64,000 nt of DNA. Source: Acidobacteriaceae bacterium (GTDB lineage Bacteria; Acidobacteriota; Terriglobia; Terriglobales; Acidobacteriaceae). The translations under genes and the position numbers were made by a program. Where the stretch lies: contig PLBE01000215.1 in the NCBI GenBank assembly GCA_003134435.1, positions 71,518 through 135,517 of the forward strand, read 5' to 3'. Positions within the stretch are counted from its first letter, which is position 1. Every line of letters starts with the position of its first letter. The notes below the pieces were generated by a model. That model saw only the letters and a program-made list of their open reading frames with translations. It made no database searches and was not told the origin of the DNA. Below are positions 1-8,782 of the stretch, one piece after another.

Positions 1-2535
1 TGGATCGACATCAAGAACACCGACATGATGTTGATCATGGGTGGCAATCCCGCCGAAAACCACCCCTGCGGCTTCAAGTGGGCGATTGAGGCCAAGATCC
101 ACCGCAACGCCAAAACCATCGTCGTCGATCCGCGCCTGACCCGCACCGCCGCCAACGCGGATATGTACGTACAAATTCGCGCCGGCGCTGACATTGCCTT
201 CCTGGGCGGAGTCATCCGCTACGCCATTGCAAACAACCGCATTGCCAAAGACTATCTCCTGAACTACACCAACGCCGCGTTCATTATCAAAGACGGATTC
301 CATCTGCCCGAAGACGGCCTCTTCTCCGGGTTTGATTCCGAGAAAAAGATCTACGACAAGAAGACCTGGAACTACGAAGACGGCGGCGACCTCACCGGCA
401 AGCCAGTGGCGGCCACGCCAGCGGAAAAAATACCTGCGCCGGTAGCGCCGGGCGCCGCGCCGCCCCCACCCGCGCTCCCGGCAAAAATCGCCTTCGATCT
501 CTCGTTGCAGCATCCACGGTGCGTCTATCAGTTGCTCAGGAAGCAATACGAGCGCTACACGCCTGAAATGGTGGAGCGCATCACCGGCATTCCCCAAGAT
601 CAATTCCTCAAGGCCGCCGACCTGTTCACCTCCGTCCGCAAAGATGGCGACATGAAAAAGGTCGCCACCATCATTTATGCGGTCGGATGGACGCAGCACA
701 GCTTCGGCACCCAGATCATCCGCACCGCCGCCGTCCTGCAATTGCTGCTGGGCAACATCGGCCGCGCTGGAGGCGGAGTCAACGCGCTGCGCGGCCACTC
801 CAACATCCAGGGCGCAACCGACATGGCCGGAATCTTCGACATCCTCCCCGGCTATCTGAAAATGCCGAACCCCGCCGACGTCGACCTGGCAGCGTATCTG
901 AAGCGCACCACGCCGCTACCGTCCAAACCCGACCCGTGGGATTCGTTCAATTACTGGTCCAACACGCCAAAGTTCGCCGTCTCATTCCTGAAGGCGATGT
1001 ACGGCGCCGCGGCAACCAAAGACAACGACTGGGCCTTCAACTATCTGCCCAAAATCGATCGCAATTATTCCTGGGTGAATATCTGGAACGATATGTACGA
1101 GGGCAAGATCAAAGGCATTTTCGCCTTCGGCATGAATGGCGTCATGATCGGCCCCGATTCGAATAAGAATGTCGATGCCCTGAAGAAGGCCGACTGGCTG
1201 GTGGTGTGCGAAATCTATCCCGACGAAACCAGCGAATTCTGGCGCGCTCCGGGCATTTCTACGGAGGACATGAAGCAGATCAACACCACCGTCTATCGCT
1301 TGCCCGGAGCAGGCTTCGCCGAAAAGGACGGCACGTTCGTGAACTCCGCCCGCTGGCTGCAATGGAAGAATGTTGCCGTTCCTCCTCCCGGCCAAGCACG
1401 TCTCGACCAGGAAATCCTGGCTACCATCTTTTTGAAAGTTCGCGAACTCTACAAGAAAGAGGGCGGCAAGTTCCCCGATCCCATTCTGAACGCGTCGTTC
1501 GCTTACACGAATCCTTACAACCCGTCGCTCTCCGAGATTGCGAAAGAAATCAACGGCAAAGCGCTCGCCGACATCACCGACCCAAAGACCAATACGACCG
1601 TCAAGGCCGGGCAGCAACTCCCCGGCTTCGCCTGGCTCAAAGATGACGGCACGACGCTCGCTGGCAACTGGCTCTACTGCGGATCATGGACCGAAGCGGG
1701 TGCCATGATTCAGCGCCGTGGCACCGACGATCCCTCGGGTCTCGGCATCTATCCCAACTGGGCATGGTCGTGGCCCGCAAATCGCCGCGTGCTTTACAAC
1801 CGGGCCTCTTGCGATATGGATGGCAAACCCTGGGATCCTGCGCGCCGCCAGGTTTGGTGGGATGAAGCAAAGCAAACCTGGGTGGGTGTCGACGTGCCCG
1901 ATTTCAAAGTGGATTCCCCTCCCAAAGATCACATGGGCCCGTTCATCATGAATCCCGACGGCATCGGGCGTTTGTTCGTGCCGCTCGGAGGCTTGCAGGA
2001 CGGGCCTTTCCCCGAACACTACGAGCCCTTCGAAAGTCCGCTGATCAATCCGTTGCATCCGCAACAATCCAGTAATCCGGTGGCGAAGTCGTACAAGACG
2101 GACATGGATAAGTACGCCAGGACTGGTGGAGACTTCAACGTCATCTGCACGACCTATCGTTTGACCGAGCACTACCACTACTGGACTAAAAACAATCCTA
2201 TGAACGTGCAACTCGTGCCGGAACCATTCGTCGAAGTGCCTGCCGAATTGGCCGACCGCTTGGCCATTCGCGGCGGAGAAAAAGTGAGAGTTACCAGCGC
2301 GCGCGCAAATTACATTGCGAAAGCCATGGTCACGCGCCGCATTCGCCCGATGAAGATCGACGGCAAAGAAACATTCCAGATCGGCATTCCGATTCACTGG
2401 GGCTTCCGCGGCATTGCGGAAGATGAAGGCAAGACCTCGAAAACTCTGACCAATCAGCTGACGCCAACAGTGATCGATCCTAACGCGTTTACGCCGGAGT
2501 TCAAAGGCTTCCTGGTGAAGATCGAAAAAGTATGA
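1..2535 (+). CDS. Formate dehydrogenase large (molybdopterin) subunit, 5' truncated
   Basis: Catalytic subunit of a membrane-linked formate dehydrogenase that oxidises formate to CO2 at a bis-molybdopterin-guanine-dinucleotide cofactor. The frame is open from base 1, so the ATG at 25 is internal. The N-terminal part, with its [4Fe-4S] ligands and the Sec/Cys metal ligand, lies outside the window, so the selenocysteine question cannot be judged. About 845 residues are visible. They include the molybdopterin oxidoreductase body and, over the last 150 or so residues, a dinucleotide-binding domain of the FdnG type (segment around RLTEHYHYWTKN). An Ala/Pro-rich insertion lies at about bases 406-486 and looks like a flexible linker. 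The Fe-S and cytochrome b subunits follow directly. DMSO-reductase relatives are the alternative, but the order large/Fe-S/cytochrome b favours FDH-N. Confidence 0.93.
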   Translation, partial: WIDIKNTDMMLIMGGNPAENHPCGFKWAIEAKIHRNAKTIVVDPRLTRTAANADMYVQIRAGADIAFLGGVIRYAIANNRIAKDYLLNYTNAAFIIKDGFHLPEDGLFSGFDSEKKIYDKKTWNYEDGGDLTGKPVAATPAEKIPAPVAPGAAPPPPALPAKIAFDLSLQHPRCVYQLLRKQYERYTPEMVERITGIPQDQFLKAADLFTSVRKDGDMKKVATIIYAVGWTQHSFGTQIIRTAAVLQLLLGNIGRAGGGVNALRGHSNIQGATDMAGIFDILPGYLKMPNPADVDLAAYLKRTTPLPSKPDPWDSFNYWSNTPKFAVSFLKAMYGAAATKDNDWAFNYLPKIDRNYSWVNIWNDMYEGKIKGIFAFGMNGVMIGPDSNKNVDALKKADWLVVCEIYPDETSEFWRAPGISTEDMKQINTTVYRLPGAGFAEKDGTFVNSARWLQWKNVAVPPPGQARLDQEILATIFLKVRELYKKEGGKFPDPILNASFAYTNPYNPSLSEIAKEINGKALADITDPKTNTTVKAGQQLPGFAWLKDDGTTLAGNWLYCGSWTEAGAMIQRRGTDDPSGLGIYPNWAWSWPANRRVLYNRASCDMDGKPWDPARRQVWWDEAKQTWVGVDVPDFKVDSPPKDHMGPFIMNPDGIGRLFVPLGGLQDGPFPEHYEPFESPLINPLHPQQSSNPVAKSYKTDMDKYARTGGDFNVICTTYRLTEHYHYWTKNNPMNVQLVPEPFVEVPAELADRLAIRGGEKVRVTSARANYIAKAMVTRRIRPMKIDGKETFQIGIPIHWGFRGIAEDEGKTSKTLTNQLTPTVIDPNAFTPEFKGFLVKIEKV

Positions 2536-2563
2536 CAACAGTTCTCACTCCAACAGATTTGGC

Positions 2564-2605
2564 AACTGAGAACCGAAAACTGAGAACTGCGAACTGAGAA
2601 CCGGG
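2564..2605. repeat. 14-bp tandem repeat between the FDH large and Fe-S subunit genes
   Basis: The core AACTGAGAAC occurs three times at exactly 14-bp spacing (2564, 2578, 2592). The complementary GTTCTCA lies upstream at 2540-2546, so the spacer could fold. It fills most of the 84-bp gap between two genes of one operon. Its role is unknown. Confidence 0.6.
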
Positions 2606-2619
2606 AACCAGGTTCTAAC

Positions 2620-3516
2620 ATGCCAGACCGCAAGGCGCTACAAGCCGATATGATCTCAGCGCATACTGGGCCCTCTCCTGGCCACGGAATGCAGCGCGAC
2701 CTCGAAGTCTGCAAACTGATCGACACTACCACCTGCATCGGTTGCAAAGCCTGCGAGGTGGCCTGCGCCGAGTGGAACGACCTCCCCTTCACTCCCACCA
2801 CCTTCGACAATACTTACCAGACCATGCCGCAGACCAGCTACCATTTCTGGAACCTCATCAAGTTCAATGAGCACCAGAATCCCGATGGAACCATCCAGTG
2901 GCTGATGCGCAAGGACCAGTGCATGCACTGCGCCGACCCGGGCTGCCTGGCCGCCTGCCCGGCCGACGGCGCAATCGTCAAATACGCCAACGGGATCGTC
3001 GACTTCAATCAGGAAAACTGCATCGGCTGCGAATTCTGCGTTTCCGGATGTCCCTTCGAGATTCCGCGCTTTAATCCCATGACCAAGAAGGTCTACAAGT
3101 GCACGCTCTGCTCCGACCGCGTCGGCGAGGGACTCGAACCCGCGTGCATCAAAGCGTGCCCCACCGGCTGTCTGAAGTTCGGCAGCAAAGACGACATGAA
3201 ATTCATCGCCGGGGAGCGCGCGAAACAGTTGCGGGACAATTTCGGCTGGCAAAACGCCGGCGTCTACGATCCGCAATCGGTCGGCGGAACGCACGTGATC
3301 TACGTCCTCCACGACGCCACTGATCCCGAGCGCTATGGCGGCCTGCCCAGCAATCCAACCATCCCCTGGAGCTATACCGTCTGGAAATGGCTCTTCAAGC
3401 CAGTGCTCGGCACCTTCGCGCTATTCGGATTCCTGGGCGTGCTGGCGCATTACGTAACCTCCGGCCCGCGTTTGGCGCAACCCGAACCTCCCGGGAAGGA
3501 GAAGATCAATGGCTAG
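2620..3516 (+). CDS. Formate dehydrogenase iron-sulfur subunit (FdnH type)
   Basis: Electron-transfer subunit of 298 residues that carries electrons from the molybdopterin subunit to the membrane cytochrome b. Four cysteine groups for four [4Fe-4S] clusters are visible: CIGCKACEVAC, CMHCADPGCLAAC, CIGCEFCVSGC and CTLCSDRVGEGLEPACIKAC. A single hydrophobic segment near the C terminus (around LFKPVLGTFALFGFLGVLAHYV) should anchor it in the membrane, as in FdnH. The length matches the family. The stop overlaps the start of the cytochrome b gene by 8 bases, which indicates translational coupling. The Shine-Dalgarno before ATG 2620 is weak. Confidence 0.94.
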   Translation: MPDRKALQADMISAHTGPSPGHGMQRDLEVCKLIDTTTCIGCKACEVACAEWNDLPFTPTTFDNTYQTMPQTSYHFWNLIKFNEHQNPDGTIQWLMRKDQCMHCADPGCLAACPADGAIVKYANGIVDFNQENCIGCEFCVSGCPFEIPRFNPMTKKVYKCTLCSDRVGEGLEPACIKACPTGCLKFGSKDDMKFIAGERAKQLRDNFGWQNAGVYDPQSVGGTHVIYVLHDATDPERYGGLPSNPTIPWSYTVWKWLFKPVLGTFALFGFLGVLAHYVTSGPRLAQPEPPGKEKING

Positions 3517-4249
3517 CGGAGCGGTCGAGCGTTTTGACCACAAGGCTCGCGAGAGTTTCGAATCGCTTGGGAAAACGACCGTCTATCGCGGGGAATTGTT
3601 GCGCCATCCCGTGTACACTCGCGTCCTCCACTGGGCGGTTGCCCTCTTCTTCTTCCTCGCGCTTTTCACCGGCTTCGGCATTTATCTGCCCTGGCTCTTC
3701 CGCTGGTTCACTCCCATCTTCGGCGGCGGGCCGCTCAGCCGCATCATGCACCCTTATTTTGGGATGGCGTTCGTTTTCTTCTTCGGATTGCAGGCCTTGA
3801 ACTGGCTGCAGCCCATGCTCTGGACCCCGGCCGATTCGAAGTGGATGCGCAACATCATGAAAGTCGTCAGTGGCGAAGAAAAAATGGAGCCGCCCGAAAC
3901 CGGCTTCTTCAACGCGGGCCAGAAATTTCAATTCTGGGAGATCGTCGGCGGCTGCGTCGCCTACCTCATCACCGGCATCATCCTGTGGGCGGGCGCAAGA
4001 ACCTTCGGGAGAATCCCGGTCGCGATCAGCTACGTCGTACACGACATCTCCGCCCTGATCATGCTCGGCGGAATTTTCGTCCACATCTATCTGAGCACGA
4101 TCGGCGAGCCCGGCACTTTCCAGTCAATGATTCGCGGCGCGGTCAGCGAAGCCTGGGCTTGGACCTTCCACCCCGCGTGGTACAAACAGATCACGGGACG
4201 CGACCCCCTGCAGGCTTGTGAAGACGCGCGCCGCCAAATGAAATCCTGA
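3509..4249 (+). CDS. Formate dehydrogenase cytochrome b subunit (FdnI type)
   Basis: Integral membrane diheme cytochrome b of 246 residues that passes electrons from the Fe-S subunit to the quinone pool. Four hydrophobic segments are visible, with histidines in the usual places: HPVYTRVLHWAVALFFFLAL near residue 30, a segment at HPYFGMAFVFFFGLQ, ITGIILWAG, and ISYVVHDISALIMLGGIFVHIYL. The start overlaps the Fe-S subunit gene by 8 bases. The stop lies 3 bases from the stop of the convergent pseudokinase gene, leaving no room for a terminator hairpin between them. Confidence 0.93.
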   Translation: MASGAVERFDHKARESFESLGKTTVYRGELLRHPVYTRVLHWAVALFFFLALFTGFGIYLPWLFRWFTPIFGGGPLSRIMHPYFGMAFVFFFGLQALNWLQPMLWTPADSKWMRNIMKVVSGEEKMEPPETGFFNAGQKFQFWEIVGGCVAYLITGIILWAGARTFGRIPVAISYVVHDISALIMLGGIFVHIYLSTIGEPGTFQSMIRGAVSEAWAWTFHPAWYKQITGRDPLQACEDARRQMKS

Positions 4250-4252
4250 TCG

Positions 4253-5680
4253 CTACGGTTTGATTTGTTCGACCGAGTCGTCAATCGCGCGCCGGCTGAG
4301 CGCGAACTGCAACAGCCATTGACTCGGGACCGGTTGGCCGTTTTGCCGCGGAGGATCGAATTTCCACCCGCGAGCGGCCTCCAGCGCCGACTGCGCAAAG
4401 TGCCGGCTCGATCCGGATGACTTCAGCCGGGCCTGCGTGACGTTACCCGCCTCGTCCACGTCCACTTTCACCCGGATCCGAATCCTCCCTTTAATCGTAC
4501 GCAGCGCTGCCGGCGTAATCTGCGGTATCACGCGCTCGTTCACCTTACCCTCGGCAGACGCACCGGATGGAGCGGACGCCGCCCCGCTTGCTCCGCTTCC
4601 CGATGCGCGCTGCCCATCGTTCGCCGCCAAAGCAGGCGCCTCCGGCTTGGTTGAGTAGCCAGCGCCCGCGGAGGAATCAACGACATGTTCACCGGATTGC
4701 GATGCTGGATTAGGTGGCGATTTCGGCCGGGCAACCAGAAACGACGCCACTACGACGGCCGCCACCAGCCCGATCGTATAGGTCCACTTGGCGGATTGCC
4801 TCCCACCCCGCGCGGTTCCCGAGATGGCGGACGCTTCCGCAGCCGCCGCGTCGCCAACCGGCGCCCCTGGCGTTTTAGAAATGGCAACCTCACGCGCCGC
4901 CGCTACCGCTGGGGCAGAGGCTAACTCAGGTTGCGGACGCCGCAGACAATCGCCGATCTGGCTCAAACTCCAGCGCCGGGTAGGATCGACTTGCAGACAG
5001 TTTTCAATGATCTCCCGGAAGGGTTGCGGAATTCCATCCGGCACGACCGGCGCTTTCTTCTGCCGCAAATCGAGCACCGGCGCGCGTTGCGTCAGCACCT
5101 CGATCAACATGATCCCCAACTGCCAGACATCCACCGCCGCCGAGATTGTTCTGGTCGCTTCTGGAGGACCATAAGCATTGTCCACGTCCGCGTTGCTCGT
5201 CCTTACCCCGGGTACGGACAAAACGTCGCTCGCCAGTTTCACCTGCTCTCCACTGGCCAGAATGTTCGAGGGGTGGATGTGCCCGTGCACAAACCCCTGG
5301 TCGTGCAAATACTGCAACGCTTGCAGAATCGGCGGAAGCATCCCTCGCGCTTCATCCGCAGTTAGCGCGCGCTCCGGTATAACCTGGGAAAGATTTTCTT
5401 CCGCGTATTCCTCAACCACATAAAGGAGCTCTGTACCCTCGAGCCCGGATTCAAAAAGGCGAATCAGATTCGGATGGTTCAGTTCGCGGGCCGCCTGCCA
5501 ACGCTGGAGTCGCTTCACCACATCCGCGTCGCTGGGAATCAACTTGATCACCGCCTTGCCGGAAGCGCCATCCCTTTGCGTGAGAAACACGGCGCCGTGG
5601 TCGGAGCCGCCCAGGTAATTCTGCAACGGGTACTTCCCATCGATGATGCGGCCTTCCCACCATTTCACGATTTCGGTCAT
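4253..5680 (-). CDS. Membrane pseudokinase with C-terminal TonB-like domain
   Basis: 475 residues. Residues 15-250 have a Ser/Thr-kinase fold: a degenerate glycine loop (LGGSDHGAVF, 23-32), VIK lysine at 46, and an APE-like PPE near 172-174. The catalytic HRDLKPSN is replaced by HGHIHPSN (132-139), so the catalytic Asp is His134, and the DFG region reads ASDV (150-153). The loss of both catalytic residues predicts a pseudokinase. A transmembrane segment follows (about 300-317), then a Pro/Ser/Ala-rich linker and a TonB C-terminal-like domain (about 390-465, with GNVTQARLKSSG and GWKFDPPRQNG). It may be a scaffold that couples a cytoplasmic ligand to an envelope partner. Convergent with the FDH operon; no operon partner is evident. 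Confidence 0.85.
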   Translation of the reverse strand: MTEIVKWWEGRIIDGKYPLQNYLGGSDHGAVFLTQRDGASGKAVIKLIPSDADVVKRLQRWQAARELNHPNLIRLFESGLEGTELLYVVEEYAEENLSQVIPERALTADEARGMLPPILQALQYLHDQGFVHGHIHPSNILASGEQVKLASDVLSVPGVRTSNADVDNAYGPPEATRTISAAVDVWQLGIMLIEVLTQRAPVLDLRQKKAPVVPDGIPQPFREIIENCLQVDPTRRWSLSQIGDCLRRPQPELASAPAVAAAREVAISKTPGAPVGDAAAAEASAISGTARGGRQSAKWTYTIGLVAAVVVASFLVARPKSPPNPASQSGEHVVDSSAGAGYSTKPEAPALAANDGQRASGSGASGAASAPSGASAEGKVNERVIPQITPAALRTIKGRIRIRVKVDVDEAGNVTQARLKSSGSSRHFAQSALEAARGWKFDPPRQNGQPVPSQWLLQFALSRRAIDDSVEQIKP

Positions 5681-5850
5681 AGGGTCTCGTTCATCTCTTC
5701 TCGTTCATATTCGCGGCCTCGATCGCCCGCTCTATTGTATGTGAGTGCGCGCTCTGCCCGGTAGAAGGCTGCCAGGACGAGGAAGTGAAACGCAGCCTTT
5801 CGCTTGCCAACGGCTCGGAAATCTCCTGCCCAACACTTTACAATAGCCAC

Positions 5851-6210
5851 ATGAAGCCCGTCCCCGCCGAGATTCACGGTCAGCGCTACATCAGTCTGGC
5901 TACGTTTCGTAAGAGCGGCATCGCGGTCTACACACCCATCTGGTTCGCCGAATACGATAACAAACTCTTTTTCATGACGAACAGCAAATTGGGCAAGTGC
6001 AAGCGCCTCCGCAACAACCCCCAGGTAAAAATCGCACCCTGCACCATCCGCGGAAAGATCACCGGCCCCGAATTCTCCGCCACTGCCCGCAAAATGAGCC
6101 CGCAAGAAGCGGTCAGAGCGCGCCAGGCCATCAATGCGAAATACTGGCTCGCCCGCTTGCCGTTTCTATGGCGCAACACGGATACTTACTTCGAAATCAC
6201 CCTGCAGTGA
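5851..6210 (+). CDS. PPOX-class (F420/FMN-dependent) oxidoreductase family protein
   Basis: A small split-barrel protein of the pyridoxamine-5'-phosphate-oxidase-like class. The start is set at 5851 (MKPVPAEIHG), giving 119 residues; an in-frame ATG at 5785 adds 22 residues with no family character. Family marks are YTPIWFAEYDNKLFFMT, the basic stretch KCKRLRNNPQVKIAPC and RGKITGPEFSATAR, which match the F420-dependent PPOX subfamily well known from actinobacteria. Whether it uses F420, FMN or heme cannot be told from sequence. It is a single gene upstream of gap. Confidence 0.8.
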   Translation: MKPVPAEIHGQRYISLATFRKSGIAVYTPIWFAEYDNKLFFMTNSKLGKCKRLRNNPQVKIAPCTIRGKITGPEFSATARKMSPQEAVRARQAINAKYWLARLPFLWRNTDTYFEITLQ

Positions 6211-6409
6211 ATCGATTGGCGTGAGGGACTCCGACGCAACTCGTCATGGCACAGCTTGTGTTCCAGTTCGCGAACATTGGAGGCGGCCCAACGGGACGCA
6301 TGACGTTTACGCTGCCTCCTCGACCCTGTTACCATTAAAAGTTGTCTTGGGCCCGAGCACCAGGCCCCTGCAAATTTTTTTTGGCACTTAAATTTTCTTT
6401 GGAGGCACC

Positions 6410-7420
6410 ATGGCCGTAAAAGTTGGCATTAATGGATTTGGACGCATCGGACGTAACGTTCTACGCACCGCGCTTGCAGACAAGAACCTCGAATTCGTCG
6501 CGGTCAACGATCTCACCGATCCCAAGACGCTGGCTCACCTGCTCAAGTACGATTCGATTCTCGGCAACCTGCCGCACACCATCACCGCCGGTCCCGATAG
6601 CATTTCAATCGACGGCAAAGTCATCAAGGTTTTTAAAGAAAAAGATCCCGCCGCCTTGCCTTGGGATTCCGTCGGAGCGCAGGTCGTCATCGAGTCTACC
6701 GGGAAATTCACCGACGCCAACGAGGCCAAGAAGCATCTGCGCGGCTCGGTGAAAAGAGTCATCATCACTGCCCCGGCAAAGAACGAGGATCTCACCGTGG
6801 TTCTCGGCGTGAACGAACATAAATACGATCCGGCCAAGCACCACATCGTTTCGAATGCTTCCTGCACCACAAACTGTCTGGCTCCGGTCGCCAAAGTCAT
6901 CAACGACAACTTCAAAATCGTCAGCGGCACCATGACGACCATCCATTCTTATACGAACGATCAGGTGATTCTCGACTTTCCGCACAAAGACCTGCGGCGA
7001 GCCCGTGCCGCCGCGCTCAATATGATTCCGACCACCACCGGCGCGGCTAAAGCGCTGAAACTCGTCATCCCCGAACTGGCCGGCAAAATTGACGGCTTTT
7101 CCATGCGCGTGCCCACACCCAATGTCTCGGTCGTCGACCTGGTCGTCTGGGTAGAAAAAAAGACCACGAAAGAAGAGGTCAACGCCGCGCTCAAGGCGGC
7201 TTCCGAATCCGGACCGCTGAAAGGCTACCTGGGATACGAAGAGGGCGAACTGGTCTCGTGCGATTTCAAAGGCGACTCGCGTTCCTCCATCGTGGACTCG
7301 CCCATGACCCTGGTGGTCGGCGGTAACTGCGTCAAGTTGATCTCCTGGTATGACAACGAGTGGGGATACTCTTGCCGGGTTCACGACCTGATCAACCTGA
7401 TGGCCTCCAAAGGCCTGTAG
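6410..7420 (+). CDS. gap: Glyceraldehyde-3-phosphate dehydrogenase
   Basis: Cytoplasmic glycolytic enzyme of 336 residues that converts glyceraldehyde-3-phosphate, NAD+ and phosphate to 1,3-bisphosphoglycerate. The N-terminal Rossmann start is [14 protein letters not shown], the catalytic cysteine lies in [11 protein letters not shown] near residue 153, and the C-terminal [12 protein letters not shown] is typical. Full family length. ATG 6410 has a good ribosome site (TTTGGAGGCACC). It begins a glycolytic run with pgk, a macro-domain gene and tpiA on the same strand. Confidence 0.97.
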   Translation: MAVKVGINGFGRIGRNVLRTALADKNLEFVAVNDLTDPKTLAHLLKYDSILGNLPHTITAGPDSISIDGKVIKVFKEKDPAALPWDSVGAQVVIESTGKFTDANEAKKHLRGSVKRVIITAPAKNEDLTVVLGVNEHKYDPAKHHIVSNASCTTNCLAPVAKVINDNFKIVSGTMTTIHSYTNDQVILDFPHKDLRRARAAALNMIPTTTGAAKALKLVIPELAGKIDGFSMRVPTPNVSVVDLVVWVEKKTTKEEVNAALKAASESGPLKGYLGYEEGELVSCDFKGDSRSSIVDSPMTLVVGGNCVKLISWYDNEWGYSCRVHDLINLMASKGL

Positions 7421-7435
7421 ATTAACTCGTCGTTA

Positions 7436-7542
7436 GTCGTTGGTCGTTCGCGGCTCGCTGATTCCTGTTCATCAGGGCCCGACTCCACGCGGAGTACAGC
7501 GAACCGCGGACACCGAACGACTGACGCCCAACGACCAACGAC
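7436..7542. repeat. 13-bp inverted repeat in the gap-pgk spacer
   Basis: GTCGTTGGTCGTT at 7436-7448 returns as its exact reverse complement at 7530-7542, 81 bases apart, inside the 138-bp gap-pgk spacer. The sequence between the arms is also GC-rich and partly self-complementary. It could fold the gap-pgk mRNA, or it could be a dispersed intergenic repeat. No terminator T-run is present. Confidence 0.6.
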
Positions 7543-7558
7543 CCGCAACCGGTGCCCT

Positions 7559-8770
7559 ATGCCTAAACTTTCCATTCGCGATCTTCCTCTCAACGATCAC
7601 CGCATCTTCATGCGCGTCGACTTCAACGTCCCCCTCGACGACGGGCGGGTCATGGACGACACTCGCATTCGCGAGACCTTGCCCAGCATCGAGTATGCCT
7701 TGCGCCATGGCGCTCGCCTGATTCTCGCGTCGCACCTGGGCAGGCCCAAAGGCAAACCGAATCCCAAACTGAGCCTTAAGCCCGTCGCGGAACGGCTCCG
7801 CATGTTGCTCGACAAAGAACTGTCGCGCGGCGAGAACGTCGGCTTCTGTCCCCAGTGCGTGGGTCCGGAAGCCGAAGAAATGGCCCTCAAACTCGAAAAG
7901 GGCCAAGCGCTCCTGCTCGAAAATCTCCGCTTCCATGCCGAAGAGGAAAAGAACGACGAGAACTTTTCCAGGCAACTGGCCAAACTCGCCGAGTTCTACG
8001 TCAACGACGCCTTTGGCACCGCCCATCGGGCTCACGCCTCCACGGTTGGCATCACAAAATTCGTGCAGAAATCGGCCGCCGGTCTGCTCATGGAGAAAGA
8101 ACTGGAATACCTCGGCCGCGTCCTGCAGAATCCCGAACACCCGTTCGTGGCAATCCTCGGCGGCGCCAAAGTCAGCGACAAAATCGGAGTCATCCAGAAC
8201 CTGCTCGACCGAGTCGACGCCCTCATCGTCGGCGGCGGCATGGCCTATACCTTCCTCAAGGCGCAAGGCGAATCCATCGGCAAAAGTCTGGTCGAAGAAG
8301 ACAAAATCGAACTCGCCCATGACCTTCTACAACAGGCGAAAACGCACAAGCTTAAGTTCCTGTTGCCCACCGATCACGTCATCGCCGACCGCGTCGAAGC
8401 AAACGCCGCCACCAGGATCATCGGCCCCGGCCAGCCCATTCCCGACAACATGATGGCCCTCGACATCGGACCCGTAACCACCGAAGCTTTTTCTGAAGAG
8501 ATCGCTCGCGCCCGCACCATTGTCTGGAACGGCCCCATGGGTGTTTTCGAAATTCCCCCTTTCTCCAAAGGCACTTTCAAGATTGCCCACGCCGTGGCCG
8601 AAAATGCCGGCGCGACAACCATCGTTGGCGGAGGAGACTCCGTCGCCGCCGTGAAAGCCGCCGGCGTTGCCGACAAGATCACCCACATTTCAACTGGCGG
8701 CGGCGCTTCACTGGAATTCCTGGAAGGCAAGAGACTGCCCGGAGTCGAAGCGCTCACCGACAAGAAATAG
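7559..8770 (+). CDS. pgk: Phosphoglycerate kinase
   Basis: Cytoplasmic enzyme of 403 residues that transfers phosphate from 1,3-bisphosphoglycerate to ADP. It has the N-terminal signature [12 protein letters not shown] (near residue 20), [16 protein letters not shown], the hinge and nucleotide region [13 protein letters not shown], and the C-terminal GGGDSVAA. The length is normal. No strong Shine-Dalgarno precedes ATG 7559. The macro-domain gene follows after 12 bases. Confidence 0.97.
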   Translation: MPKLSIRDLPLNDHRIFMRVDFNVPLDDGRVMDDTRIRETLPSIEYALRHGARLILASHLGRPKGKPNPKLSLKPVAERLRMLLDKELSRGENVGFCPQCVGPEAEEMALKLEKGQALLLENLRFHAEEEKNDENFSRQLAKLAEFYVNDAFGTAHRAHASTVGITKFVQKSAAGLLMEKELEYLGRVLQNPEHPFVAILGGAKVSDKIGVIQNLLDRVDALIVGGGMAYTFLKAQGESIGKSLVEEDKIELAHDLLQQAKTHKLKFLLPTDHVIADRVEANAATRIIGPGQPIPDNMMALDIGPVTTEAFSEEIARARTIVWNGPMGVFEIPPFSKGTFKIAHAVAENAGATTIVGGGDSVAAVKAAGVADKITHISTGGGASLEFLEGKRLPGVEALTDKK

Positions 8771-8782
8771 GTACCAGATGTC

